From contig OZ014420.1 in the NCBI GenBank assembly GCA_963965975.1, positions 1,824,001 through 1,888,000 of the forward strand: a DNA stretch of 64,000 nt. Direction: 5' to 3'. A model generated the notes under the pieces. It saw nothing but the letters and a program-made list of their open reading frames with translations. It ran no database searches and had not been told where the DNA came from. Positions 1 to 13,700 of the stretch are shown here, piece by piece. Numbering within the stretch: the first letter of the stretch is position 1; each line of letters starts with the position of its first letter. Source of the DNA: Xestospongia bergquistia (taxonomy: Eukaryota; Porifera; Demospongiae; Haplosclerida; Petrosiidae). The position numbers and the translations under genes were made by a program.

Positions 1-96
1 AGTCCCTATGATAGTCTCTCAGCAAGAAGGAGAGTGGCTAACTCATATTCAAACTTGGAGGTTCTACCAACCAATCAAAATGCTTCTATCATGTGA
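1..96 (+). CDS. possible 3' end of an upstream gene (partial)
   Basis: The plus frame from base 1 is open for 31 codons and stops at TGA 94-96. It is serine and arginine rich near its start (SARRRVANSYS). If real, it is the C-terminal end of a gene entering from the left and converging on the SLC12 gene. An overlapping minus frame (about 97-180) is also open for about 30 codons and ends beside it, so the strand is uncertain. No family is recognised. Confidence 0.2.
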   Translation, partial: SPYDSLSARRRVANSYSNLEVLPTNQNASIM

Positions 97-476
97 CTGA
101 CGGTCTTGCATACCAAAGTATAATTTCTAAAGCTACATCAAATTCCTTCCAAAAGGAATCTTCTCTGCACTTCAAAACTTTGCCTCTTTATAGCTTTAGA
201 TTCTGTTCAATTCATCCAATATATATATATATATATAATTTTGTCAATATATTTATACTATGTTCTACATCTATCAATTCATTATTGATTAATTTTTAGA
301 GGTGAGCTACGAAGTTAACAGATAGTAGGAATAAGAAATACATCATGTAAGGATTCTATATAGTTAATAAACATATTAATATTAGAGTACATACTATAAT
401 TAAAATAATTAAAAAAAGATCAAGACATTGAATAATAGACAATACAATAATCACTCTTGTAAACCAGACACACCCC
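97..476. other. AT-rich intergenic stretch
   Basis: This gap lies between the possible gene end at 96 and the stop codon of the SLC12 gene at 477. It contains a short (TA)n run near 221-237. No convincing gene is seen apart from the weak minus frame at about 97-180. Confidence 0.5.
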
Positions 477-3400
477 TTAGGAGTAAAAGGTAAGTACTGA
501 TGTTTGGTTTCCTCTCATCAGTAGTATAGGAGGTAAATTATAACTAAGACTCTCTAACCAACTCAGGTACTGTCTACAGGATCCACCTCGTTGAGGTACT
601 GGTATAGTACTATATAAACAAGATCATATTATATTAGATGAACAAAGTATGTAATATATATCACTTACATTACAATCAGTCTAGCTTCAGATGAATGATT
701 ATGTAACATTTCTCCTAATCTGATTTGTTTGAGTGTCTTCTTGTCTAAACTAAATTCATCAATACCTTCATCTAATGGAAGAGCTAAGTAACGATCAATA
801 CTAGAGAAAATAGTAGACAAGTCATTAACAGTATATCTCTAACACATGGAGTTAGAACTAAGACAGTTAATGATAGTTTGTACATTACACATCTATATCA
901 TTGACTAGTAAGTGTGTACTTGTCTTTAGAAGGTCTGTTATTAATACCAGTAACTTCAAGAACATCAGAGAAATCAATACGAAATTTACGAAGTAGAGAG
1001 GTCATCCTTAAGAGAGATGATAAGAGATAGAGTATTTATAAACCATCAAACTTCTTACCTCAAACTTGCACTGTCAATGTTACGAGAAGATCCTGCTACA
1101 AAAATACGAAGTTTACAATTCTTCCATAATTTATGACGTGATAGAAGAAAAGGAAGTAAGATAGCTAGTCCTATATCAGGAGATAACATATACTAACTAT
1201 TACTACTACTAGACACTCACCTCCATCATCATATAACCACCACACATCAATAAAACCATTCTCCTGCTTCTTCTCAAATCGTGATGGCACAGTGATAATA
1301 TCAGGAACATTTGAAGAGATGGGAACACTTGAGGATGGACGAGAGCTATCATCATCAACCTGGTGACTAAAAATAAAACAGATAATAAATTTATTATTAA
1401 CAATACAATGTAACTAGTAATAATAACAATATGATTGATATAAGATCATTAAATTGTTTATTCTTTTCTTACATATCTCCACTTTCCATAGCAAGTACAT
1501 AGCTATCTAGTGACTGTCTCTCTTCTAAATCTTTTTCAACTATCTCCTCTTCTTCCTCAATACGTTGATAACTGTGTACTGATCTCACTGATAAATTAAC
1601 AGCAGCTGTAAAAGAGAGAGATGGTGATTCTTCAGTATCCAGTGGTACCTCAGTAAAACCATGACTATAACTAAGAGGTCAAAAGAACATGATGTCATAT
1701 AAATATAATAAGTTTCTTACGAGTCAGCTAGACTAGGTGAAGAGGAAGGTATTAATGGTTGAATACTATCTCTTTGTCCTCCTATTGATCCTAGTGGAGG
1801 AGAATCATCAGAAGTCTGTTCGTTAATAACAACTCTACTCTTTCCACTGTTATCTTGTGGTTGAATAGGACCAGTAGAATGAGATGGTAAACATTTGTCA
1901 TCATCAGTGACAACAAAACCAGCTTTTAAACGAAAGATCACTACACCAAACTGAAGATCAAATGCATCACTATACAAGAAATATACACTCCATTCTTCAT
2001 ATAATCACTTACTGTAATATATTGACATATTCTTCAATGTCTTCTTGTGAAGAGGTCTTCCAGTTACTCTTAAAACCAATCACTAAAGTATTAGGACGTA
2101 ACTTACCAAGACCAGATAACTAGAGAGAGTAATATACATCTTAAAATAAATGTCTTGTGAAAACAAAGATATACAACAAAAAACAATCATTTATAATCTT
2201 TACTTGTAGTAGACTCTGTGCTCCTTCTCTCAATGATTTAGCATTTACAATGTTATGGAATGCCTTGATCTATAACAAACATTAAATACATCAATAAATG
2301 GTGTAAGGAACTTTACCTTTTTACTTCTCAACCACTTTCTCTGTTGTGTACTTAGAAGAATTCTTCTGTTAGTAGTGTATTCACCCTAAAAGGTAATGAT
2401 ATTATATAATCTACTAGATAAATGTGTTTTGCTAACCAGTAACACTTGTCCACAGATCATAGTACAACTACTGTGTGATACTTGATGGAAGAAATAAGTC
2501 ATATCAGGACGAGATGAAGGAGGACCAGTTAATACTAAAAACTGAGGTCTTTAGGAGATATAAATTAATATAGAATTGAGTCTAGTGACCTAAAGTTTTT
2601 GACATGATCTTCTAGTTTCTCAAGTGTTAGGAGATTTTTCAAAGAGTAATGATAAAGAAAAGCTTGAGTACTAGAACCCCAGTTAATATCTGGAGAGAGA
2701 GGGAGAGAGAGAGAGAGAGAGAAACACAGAGAGAGAGAGTATTATATCATTCTCTAATATCATATACCTGGTTTTCTCCAGTATACTAATAAATAAAGAG
2801 CTCCCACTGCTACTAGTGTTATTAAAGCTGCCCACCAACTGATGACAAACATAATAGCTAGACATACAGCAGCTGCAAATAATGCTACCCAGTGAGAATA
2901 AAACTTGAATGCTGGACGCCAACCTAGAGAGAGTCAGGGACAAGAGGAGGAGAGAGAATTATCCACTACTCTTAAAGTACTCTTACCTGGACTCTTAGTG
3001 AAGGAGGCAGCAAAACATGAAAAGTTAATAAGAGTATAGGCCATTAAAAAGAAGTTAGAAATAATCAGTGCTATAGTATTTAGGTCACCTACAAAATATA
3101 TCACATATGTTACTGAGAGCATTAATAATAATACTTGTATTGTACATGTTACATGTACTTACCAATAGCAATACAAGCCAGTGCTATAATAATAGTCAGG
3201 AAATAACCTCTGATAGGTTCATTACCAGTACCCTTCCAACCTCCCTTACCAAACCATTCAATAAATGGAAAGATCTTGTCCTGACAAACACGCTATAACA
3301 ATATATAATATATGAACTTAGATTAAGTGATACTGACCTGAAATACTTTAGGTGCACTGACAAGACTAGCCAGAGCAGAAGAGAGTGTAGCAGCAAAAAT

Positions 3401-6400
3401 ACCAGCTGTTACAATAGGACCAAATGCTGATATCATTTCCATTATCTGTGTGTGTGTGGGGGGGGGGGAGTAAAATATACCCAAGTAATGTCCACTTACT
3501 TGAAAATAAGGTATAAGTCCAAAACCACAGTTATTATTCTGAGCACACAGTGTTCTCAATCCATCAGCTCCATTTCCATATGAACAAGTTATATTAGAAC
3601 AGTCAATACAGGAGTCAGCATAATTTGGAAATTTGGATATATTATACATATTATTATCACAGAATGTGATATTGTCACTCTCAGCACATGTAAATGTACC
3701 CATGATACCCTGAAAATAATCATCAGGAGTACCAGGTGCATATCGTAACACAGTTAATCCTAACATCCAAGCCACACCCAGATATACAGTACTAGTAATA
3801 ATAATAGCAAGAAGTGTTCCTTTGGGAATAGCTGTCTGAGGATTCTATTTAAGAGAAAAAGAAGTGCAAAAAATTTTGTAATATCTATTTTGTTTTCATG
3901 ATGTTGCTAGTATTGATGTTTATACCTTCAAATCTCCAGATATATTGGCTCCAGCTAATATACCAGTAGCTGCTGGAAAGAAAACTGAAAAAACAGTGAA
4001 AAAGCTTTCTCCTTGAAAATCAGGGACAAAATTTTCCATAAATGTTGTAGCTGTGAGAAACATGAAATTCAATTCATTTTAATGAGCCTGACTTACAACT
4101 ATAATAAGTAAATCCTTGTAATGTAATCCTATTATCACAATGACGAGGTATAAAGGAACCAATAATAGCATCTAACAGAGCTATGATCAATATTACCAAT
4201 AGAACGATTTGAATCTGAGAGAGAGAGAGAGAGAGTGAGAGAGACAGACAGACAGAAAGTGAGTGATATTACTAATAATATTAGCTCTCTTACTTTTGAT
4301 TCCCAGTCTAATCCTATCAGTGCTATTCCAAGTAATATTAATGCAGTAATAAATCCAAATAGTCTGATATGATTGATCTCAGATAAACCAGGTATCAGAC
4401 TGTCATTACGCTATAATAATAGAAACATTGTATATCACAGTCTGTGTTGTGTGGACAAATCTAATAATCCATCTATCTATCCATTCATTTCTTACCATTA
4501 ATAGTTCTGTAAGAGTCTCAGCAAAACCCACTATATAAAGAGCAACAGCTACTGCATTAGCTAATGAAAATATAACTCCAATAGCTCCTCCTAATAAATA
4601 TAATTATATACAATAATAATAATTTAGTATGATAATATTTACCAAACTCTGGACCTAAACTCCGAGATATCAGATAATAGGCTCCACCCCCTTTCACTTC
4701 CCCATTTGTACAAATAGCAGACATTGATAATGTAGTTAATATGGTAACTACAGTAGAAAGGAGAATGATAACTGAAGCAAGTCCAATTCCAGCTTGACCA
4801 ACAACCCAACTAAGTCTAATAAATAACATGACACCCCAAATATTGAGGAGACAACGAACCTGTGATAAAGAGAGGGAGTATATGTGCGTGTGATCTAATA
4901 AGGTTATAATGCACTTACCAGTACACCCATGATCCATCCTAATTTCTTAGGTTTCTTCTCTTTATTCCTATCTCTATGACAACATTGCTGCCACCATTTT
5001 GGTCTCTCAATTTCCTCTCCACCCTCAACCTCATCAGTAGCATCCTAACAATGACATATAACATGTACTATACATACTCAATATTATACTATAGTCATAT
5101 CAACTTAATATTAAGTATAATGGTCCCCAGGTTATATATAATATAATATACTATTGTATTAGAATATACAAACCTCTTCAGAATGTTGTCTAGATTTGTG
5201 GTGTTCATTGCCTGATCGGAGAGCATCCAGTGAAGGTCGAGGCATTCCCTTATCTTCTCCTTGATCTCGATAGTAGAGGGTAGTTGGGACAGCTTCAGAA
5301 GTATGGTAGACCATACTGGATATAGTTGTTTCAGCAGCTGATGGACTACTGGCTAGTTCATCATGTAATGATTGTGGACGACTTTCTTCAACATCCACAA
5401 CTTGAAACCTAATGTAATATTTAATTAAAAGTAATTATACTATAAAAAAATATCAATGATCTATCTTGATAAAGAAGATAATTACTATAGTAACAAGGTG
5501 AGTTAATAAGAATTCATTTAACTTTTGCTATCTATTATTAATTAAGCTACAATATCTAAAAATAACAAAACTATTATTAAAAAATTCATCCTATAACTTC
5601 GGAAGATACTGACTTCACAATAAAACAATAAAGATATATATAGTTATAAAGATTAAGAGATAGTTATAAAAATAAAGAGATAGTTATAAAGATTACAGAT
5701 TTAGTAACAGTATCAGAGGAAGACTAATAGCTGTAGAATGATAGAGATACAGTAGATCTGGAAAGTTTCAGTGTTTATAAAAAGTTCTAACAATGAACAA
5801 TGTATGAAATTTAAACACACTAATATATAATAATATATTATTACACATATTTATGGTATGTAGTTCACTTTTACACAATGGCAGATGCCTCTTTTGAGAT
5901 ATTTGAAATTTACAAATGATTCAAAAGGTTCTATTATCCTCCATATAGCCACAGGTAATTGCTCAGACAAATGAAGGAGTTAGGAAGGTCATGAAAAGCG
6001 TGTCAAGAAAATGTGGACCTTATCAGCTGTACAGTTAAGACATGCGAGCTAAAATTGTCAAATATGCTAGTCATCATGATGCTACTGCAGCCCTGCATTT
6101 CTCTTTTATAGAATTATATACAGGATAGCCTCAAATAAAATGATCATTACCATATTCATTCATAGTGCTCAATGTGCTATACTTTCTAAAATTTAGAGGT
6201 TAACAAATTTTCGTACATGCCTCTTGTGTCCGAAATTGTTTTAACATGTTAATTTGTTACATGAAACTTTTGCAACACAAAAGTTTCCCCAATCTACGCT
6301 ATAAAAACAAGCTAGTGAAGAGCATTGTCAGTCACACCTATTGTCATACTGCTTGTAGTTAGAGTTAATAAATTTATTGGTGCTATATGCATCCTATAAG

Positions 6401-6454
6401 TTACATACAATAATATATTAAAAAGATGAAAACAAAAAAAATTGGTTATTACAT

Positions 6455-6487
<33 letters not shown>

Positions 6488-6656
6488 CATGAATAACATG
6501 ATCCAAATTAATTATAGGAATACATACAGGCAGAAAAGTACAGTTATAATGATGACATTATGATATGATAATGACTGACCTCAGACTATTGTTACGACAA
6601 ATTGATGGATCAGTACTCTCAGTTACTGGAAGAGTATTTAGTTCAATATTAGACAT
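477..6656 (-). CDS. SLC12 cation-chloride cotransporter, Na-(K)-Cl type
   Basis: A multi-exon gene encoding an electroneutral Na+/K+/Cl- symporter of the plasma membrane. The first transmembrane exon reads [20 protein letters not shown] and a later exon [17 protein letters not shown], both NKCC/NCC hallmarks rather than KCC. A large loop (about 3,500-3,775) has several Cys and NIT/NIS glycosylation sites. Downstream exons carry SAGIF-type helices, SAPKVFQ, the cytosolic [10 protein letters not shown], and a C-terminus ending SVLTFYS, as in vertebrate NKCC1. Exon 1 is 6656-6580; intron 1 is unusually long (1,171 bp), the others are mostly under 150 bp. Splicing exon 1 to exon 2 creates RFQV, a SPAK/OSR1 docking motif, followed by a Thr/Ser-rich stretch ([15 protein letters not shown]) that resembles the WNK-SPAK phospho-acceptor region. 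The start is the first in-frame ATG before that junction. Exact NKCC versus NCC assignment is not possible by eye. Confidence 0.92.
2690..2740 (-). repeat. CT microsatellite at a 3' splice site (SLC12 gene)
   Basis: A GA run on the plus strand reads as CT on the gene strand and ends exactly in the CAG acceptor before the exon that starts at 2689 (DINWGSS). It therefore acts as the intron's polypyrimidine tract. Confidence 0.8.
4215..4257 (-). repeat. CT microsatellite at a second 3' splice site (SLC12 gene)
   Basis: As at 2,690: the gene-strand CT run terminates in CAG directly before the exon beginning IQIVLLV (exon boundary at 4214). Confidence 0.8.
5409..6579 (-). other. long first intron of the SLC12 gene
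   Basis: A GT donor at 6579 and an AG acceptor at 5409 bound a 1.17-kb intron, about ten times the local norm. It holds a (TA)n tract at about 6,458-6,485 and AT-rich sequence. No ORF or repeat family is recognised. A first intron this long in a compact locus could carry enhancers, but no specific site was identified. Confidence 0.7.
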
Positions 6657-7004
6657 ATTGTGACTGTACAGCTACTACAAGTCCACAGAGTAGAAGCTAA
6701 AAACAAGACTGAAAATAACTGGACATTCCTATACTCGTTATAATGACCATATATGGTAGGTCATATGATGAAGTATGGTGTGGTAAAGTCGAATTACGGA
6801 TTTTATAATATTGGCGTCAAGTATGTAACAATATCGCAGTATAAATTAACAAGATATTAAATTTGTACACTAACAACTTACCAGACAGGGCAACTTGGAT
6901 AACTGCCAATAACTAATTAGAGATAGGCATTAAATAGAAAGAAGGTTACTTAATTATTATTTATTAGCTCAATTGTTTAATTGACCCGCCTATTTTAATT
7001 AATA
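6657..7004. promoter_or_regulatory. shared divergent promoter, SLC12 / GON4L
   Basis: Only 348 bp separate the start codons of two divergent genes, so both promoters and 5' UTRs must lie here. No canonical TATA box can be assigned with confidence in this AT-rich sequence. Confidence 0.6.
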
Positions 7005-9395
7005 ATGGCTGAACAAATAGAATGTCTTGAAAGTGAAGAGATAGAGATAGCGACTGAAGCACCTGAGGAAGAAGCATACAGTGAAGACCATGACGAGGAG
7101 AACGAGGAGGTAGTATATATAGTAATACTTCTACTGACAACAAATATACAATAATAATTAATTTAATATTATTAATTTTGCGCCTAAACTGTAGTAAATT
7201 CATGATATATGGTGTTGTTACTTATTAAAGATGTAATGTCAGTTAGTTCTACTTCAGATTACAATATGATAACAAAAGACATTTATTTTACATGTATGTC
7301 ATTGTTTAAGAGTTATTAACTGGTAAATCAATATGACTTCATTTTATAGGATCCTGATAGAATACCACAACAAGAAGATAGAGAGGACCCAGATGGTGAC
7401 AATGATAATGAGATAGATATTGATAAGACACTTGAAGAAAGAGCTGCACTTAAGAACCTCACAGTTCAAAATGTGAAAAGTATTATACATGTATGTGTTG
7501 TGTTGTGACTCCACCCACTAACCACACCCATTTTCTAGCATGTACTGAAGGATAAAAGAGTTGTTGCCATGGCTAAGAAATTGGCAGATGAGGAAGACAC
7601 ACCCATTGATAATGATGAAGATATAATTCCCTTTGTAAGTACTAGTCTTGAATGCAATAGTATGTTAATATGTCAATGGACTTTATCTAATAATACATAT
7701 AGAATAGTTATATAGTCAATGGTATAGTGGTTGTATTATAGTAGTCAATAACTCAATGGTATAGTTGTACTTATTGATTATTTCTTTATATGTAGGAACC
7801 ACGATTAACACGATCACGTGTGCGTCAAGCTGTTGTTTCATCAGTCAGTGATGTCAACCTTAGTCCAGACAAACTAGTGAGCTTATATAGTAATATAACA
7901 TACATTATATAATGTTTATATTAGTCTAGTTTAGCTGGCCAATCATCTGGTATTTCTCCTTGTAAACTACCTTTAATAAAACCAGTAAGTAATTAACACA
8001 CGTTTATATTAATATTGTTTATAGTTGTTGTTACTATTATTAGAAACCCTATTTATAATTAAAAATGTTGTTACTATTATTAGAAACCCTATTTATAATT
8101 GAAAATGTTGTTACTATTATTAGAAATCCCATTCATTATTGGATATGACATTCTCTGAGGACTCATCTGATGATGATGAGTACACTCCTGGTAGAGAAAC
8201 AAGTAGAGATATAGAGGTGTGGTTATATTGTGTGTAGATTCCAGTGTTACTGTTATATTAATAGGATACACTTACTGAAAGTGAACTAGGAAATGAAGCA
8301 GAAGAGCAAGAGGAAGTAGAAGAAGAAGAAGAGCAAGAGGAAGTAGAGGAGGAAGTAGGAGGACATGGTGTTGATGAAGAGGATATGGAGACTGATAAAG
8401 AAGAGGAGAATGAACAATACGATAATATCACTACTCCCACACACATGATGACATCAATGAGAGAACAAGATGTTCAATCTGACACTAACTCCGTCACTAC
8501 TTCAAATCAACCAACCATTAATTCTGAACAAAGTACTCAATTAAGTTCTACTGTACAACAGATTATTCCTTCAGAGTCTATTTCACACCAATACACACCA
8601 TTATCTAGTAAATCTATTACTACTAGTAATAATACCATTGAATCATCAGTACCAGCTACCATTATCTCCACCACTCACTCTATAACCATTGATACTAACA
8701 AAGAACATATAGACATTACAAGACAACCAGTAGCTATTGTTGACTCTACTAATAAATCAACACCTACATCTACTACTGATCCTCCACTTAATAAACCAGT
8801 CACCTCTACTACAATATCCCTTACTAATCTACCTATGACATCATCTCAGTCACTTACTGACAGTACTGTTGGTAAGTTCTATCCACACTCTATATATTCT
8901 TATTTCTCTCTCTTAGACAATGATAATCAAATTATTCAAGAAGCTGCGTCATTGTTGGCATCCTTATCTGATGTTATTCTGTCTCCTTTGAAATCTCCTC
9001 ATCAACAAACTCATTCATCAAATGCTGACTCATCACAACAAACTGAACAGGTATATGATTACACGTGCATGTGCTTTGAGTGTGGGTGTGGTTTTCTCAG
9101 GAAAGTGAAGGTGAAATTGCTCGAAGAACCAGGTCAAAGTTTCCTCTTGTTAACACTGATATTGAAGATATTGAAGGTATCAAAATAATCAAACCTACCT
9201 TTATTTCCATGGCAACCATTTGTCTTGAATATAGCATCTTTCAATCCACCTGATGTCCTTCCTGATGAAGATTACTTAGCCACACACACTATTACTAGTG
9301 AATTAGATGAAGATGATTTGGAATGGCAGAGATGGTTAGCAGATCTCATGAATCCTCAAAGTTAGTCTTGTAATACAGCTACTGTAATGAAGTTG

Positions 9396-9491
<96 letters not shown>

Positions 9492-10677
9492 GGTTCTCAA
9501 CCATCAGAATTAGAAGATCAAGAAGATGATGCTGAGTATAACTTTTGGGCAGAACAACTTAAAGATGATAAGGAGGAGTTTCGTACTGACAGAGGAGTAA
9601 AGATACCTCGTAAGTGAACTGCACCTCTTATTAAAAACTTGTTATATATATTGATAATAGAGAAGGAAGTTGATGAACTGATAGAGGAACTCCTTAATCC
9701 AGTGAGTTAATTTGTAGTGTTACATAATAATTACATGTAATTTATTTAACAATATTTACATACATTTTGTACTACATTCTAGTATCATGTTAACATATAC
9801 ATATTACAATCCTTAATCATATTTTTAGCAATAATATTTTAGGCCTTATTTTAATGTTTACTGAAACATCTATTTTACAGAATAGCGGAGTATTCAATAC
9901 TGATCTTAATAGTATCAATATGCTCCCTTCACTTGGTGGTCTTGGAGAGGACATGTTAAGTGATAAACAATTGGGGTTACTTGGTGTTGATCTAACAAGT
10001 GCTTACCTACTGGAGTCATTAGGGTAAGTTTATAGTGATTGTTGATGTTGTATTCTTTAATAGTCTTCGTTTACCAGTGCTAAGTCATACTCAGTTATCA
10101 CAAACTCCAAATAAAGAGAAGTCCAATGATGAAGAGATGGTGGGTGTTGTAGGAGAGGAGAAGGAGAATAATGATGCTGACAATACTTTCTATTTGTCAA
10201 GAGACCAGTCACTCCAGTTGTGGGATCAAGTACAACAGGTAACATGTCATCATGTGATTGTCATGTGAATGATATGTCATAGCATTTTCAGCTATTAATG
10301 CAGACTTTTATAATGACACGATTTGAACCATCTTTAGTTTTCCTGTCACAAATTTCAGCTCAAGCTATTGTATGTTGTTGCTACATATGTATATATTATT
10401 ATTATTATTGATGTGTATTTGTATGTGTTCAGGAAGAAATATTAAAGTGGTGTGAAGAATCAAAAGAAGGTAAGAATGATATTTTAATAGTAGATCTCTT
10501 TCAATCTCCTTCCTATGTTCTAGGCAAGAATAGTCCTGTATGGTATGTCCCTGCAGAAGAAGAAGCTCGTGGATTATTACAGAAATATAATCCATTTGAT
10601 AATGATGCTGTTGAACTTATAACAGGTATATAAAAATACTATAGTAGTGATTAATGCTCTCTCTCTGTCTCTCTCTG

Positions 10678-10721
<44 letters not shown>

Positions 10722-13700
10722 TCCCTCTCCCTCCCTCTCTTTCCCTCTTTCTCTCTCTCTCTCTCTCTCTCCACACACACAGCATATGGAACTCCTCCTA
10801 AAATCCCAGATGTTGTTCAAGATATACTGATGACACATGGTCTGTTCTGGCAATATCCCCAATGTCTTCCTGATATAGGATTATGTAAGACTAATAATAT
10901 TTAATAATAACAGCATTACTATCACTCTCCATTATATAGATCCAGTTGAAGGCTCGACATCACAGACATCAAGGTATTTCACTACAACAGAAGACTAGTA
11001 AGTTATTAAGATATACTGGACCCTCATTACACAATGGGAACAAAATAATCTGAATTATAGTGAACTGTTTCGATTGTTGCACCATTACTAAGTAATACCA
11101 TTACATATGAACCAAACCACAACTTCAACTCTTGGTAATGTACTTGTTTCAGATAGGTACCTAGAAGAGGTGTGGTCTTAAGTTGCCCAACTTTGGCAGT
11201 TTCTAGTCTTACAAGATTTTTTTTGTGCTGTTAATATAGTTTGCACTAATCTAACATTTTGTTAAATCTTGTCTAATTTTTGGCAATTTTCAAGGTTTCA
11301 GATTAGTAAGAGTCCATTGTATATTTGAACACATTCCTTATTTGTTTCTTAATCCACTGTTTCATTGTCTGTCTCTGGTCTAGTCTTCTTGTACTTGGAA
11401 TGGATCATTATGGTTCATCAGCTTGGAAAATTATTCAAGAAAAACTTCTACCAACAAAAACACCAAAACAAGTAATGTCAATATACTCACTAGTCATAAT
11501 AATAATGTCAATATATTCACTACTTACAGTAATAATGTCAATATATTCACTACTTACAGTAATAATGTCAATATATTCACCACTTACAGTAATAATGTCA
11601 ATATATACACTACTCATAGTAATAATGTCAATATATTCACCACTTACAGTAATAATGTCAATATATTCACTACTTACAGTAATAATGTCAATATATTCAC
11701 TACTTACAGTAATAATGTCAATATATTCACTACTCATAGTAATAATGTCAATATATACACTACTCATAGTAATAATGTCAATATATACACTACTCATAGT
11801 ATTAAAGTCAATATATTCACTACTTACAGTAATAATGTCAATATATTCACTACTCATAGTATTAAAGTCAATATATTCACTACTCATACACTCATACATA
11901 TGACTTAATGCTGTTTATTTTGTAGCTTCAACTTCGTGTCAAAAATTTATGTTCAGCAAGAAACAAAGCAGATAATGTTATAAAGGTATGTAAATTAAAC
12001 TCCATATATGAACTCAATGATGTAATGTTATTTTAAAAGTATGATTTGTTCTTGCAACTGATGGAAATACAAAATTTGTATCTCTGTAACTATATAAAAT
12101 ATAATTAGTAGTATTAAACTTGCAACTATTTCATATATACTCCTTAGATGTCATATATTATAATATGATGGTGTATTCTTTTAGTATTTCAAGAGGACTG
12201 GTATAGTAAAAATACCTTTTCAACAAGAGAGCTCTACAAGAGATGATCAATCTGGTGACACTGACAAAATTAAAATGCCTCATTGGGTCTCAGTGAGTCA
12301 TAATGTGCTATTATTACTAGGGGTATACTCTTTCAATGTAGCTATATCATGAAAAAAGAGTACAGAAAGAAAAGGCTGATGCTGAGAAACGTGAAAAACA
12401 ATTCCAACAATTGAGACAACTGGCAGACTTTGCCTCCAAATCAGTCAATATCAATAATAGTGAATTATCTATTGGAAGTAAAAGAAATTTAACAGGACAA
12501 ATGATTGCTTTGGAATCTGATGCAAAAAGAATCAAAGAACCAGACAAAGAGACGAACAAGACCAGAGGACTAGGTCGTCGACCACGAGGAAGTGGTGGAG
12601 GAAGATGTGGGAGAAGAGGTAGAAAGAAACAGCCATCACTTACTCCGCCATTACTAAAACAACCTGTTAATGATATCAGTGATCTCTGTAAAATACCTCA
12701 ATCACCTGATGCTAATTATAACCAGCTACTTTATATGGCTGGACTAGAGGTAATAGAATTAATACATTCTAGTTACTTTCATGTGTACTGTAGGCATCTG
12801 ATCCAACTGCTAGATATGCCTATAATTATCTCACTGAAGTGAAGGTAGTGTCTCTAGTAATTGTTTCGTTGTTATTGATAATGTTCTCTACTTTTGTAGG
12901 CTACTGTAATGGATGATCCTGATGTCTATAGTAACTTTTTGAAGCTACTGATAAAAGCACGTAAGAAGGAGTGGTCACCTGGCAAAGTAAGAAACTGCAT
13001 TTGTATTATTTATAAATGTGTTTTTGATTTTTTTTCTATTTTTCTTTCTTTATAGCTGTATATTGAAGTTCAACCTCTTCTACAACCTTGGCCACATTTG
13101 ATAAAGTTATTTATGGCATTTTTAGATCCAAAAGATGCTCTTCAAGTTAATGCTGTAAAAAAAATGACAATCATATCAATATTGTTATTATTAACTCTAT
13201 CTGTAGATGGCTGAGAAAATAGAATTTGAACAAGTTAAAGCTTTTGTTAATAAATTAGAAGTAAGAATATCTTATCAATTTAATGTCATTTCATCTCATA
13301 ATAGACAAAATATGCTGAGACACCATTACAGTTAGATGAGCTTCTGTCAAGAATGAAGAGTCTTGGCTCTCAACAGGACATCACAAGACAACAAGTATGA
13401 CAATGTTCTGTTATATTCTAATTCTATATACTGTGACTTTATTAGATTATGGATAACTTAGGACCAATGATGCAGGCACATGAAGATTTATTGGAAGACA
13501 TAAAACATTTTATTCATGGAACATTACCTGCTAAGAAGATTGCATTAAAGTAAAGATTTATTTTTATATAATTCATCTTTTTTTGTTTTAGTTCTTATGA
13601 TGATTTTGAGGAAGTTACTTTGTCTAATTCTATAACTAATACACAAGTAAATAATTCTCATCTCTTAACTAGCACTTAACATTTTGTCACGATATCGTTG

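Noticed and set aside
477..6656. K-Cl cotransporter (KCC) assignment
   Set aside because: The [17 protein letters not shown] exon, RFxV docking motif and SVLTFYS C-terminus fit the Na-dependent NKCC/NCC branch better.
8385..9188. 267-residue stand-alone ORF
   Set aside because: It is the large GON4L exon read through into adjoining intron sequence, not a separate gene.
9387..9617. ORF beginning with a long SLSLS stretch
   Set aside because: It reads the CT microsatellite into a genuine GON4L exon; the exon is real, the start is not.
10577..10862. Minus-strand RERERER ORFs
   Set aside because: Antisense translation of the CT/GA microsatellite at a GON4L splice site.
11472..11895. CRISPR-like array
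   Set aside because: Units are contiguous with no unique spacers, and the context is a eukaryotic intron.
11325..11908. Long overlapping ORFs on both strands with MSIYSLLTVI or NNVNIFTTYS repeats
   Set aside because: They are products of the 30-bp intronic minisatellite, whose unit length is a multiple of three. They extend across a GON4L intron and do not look like proteins.
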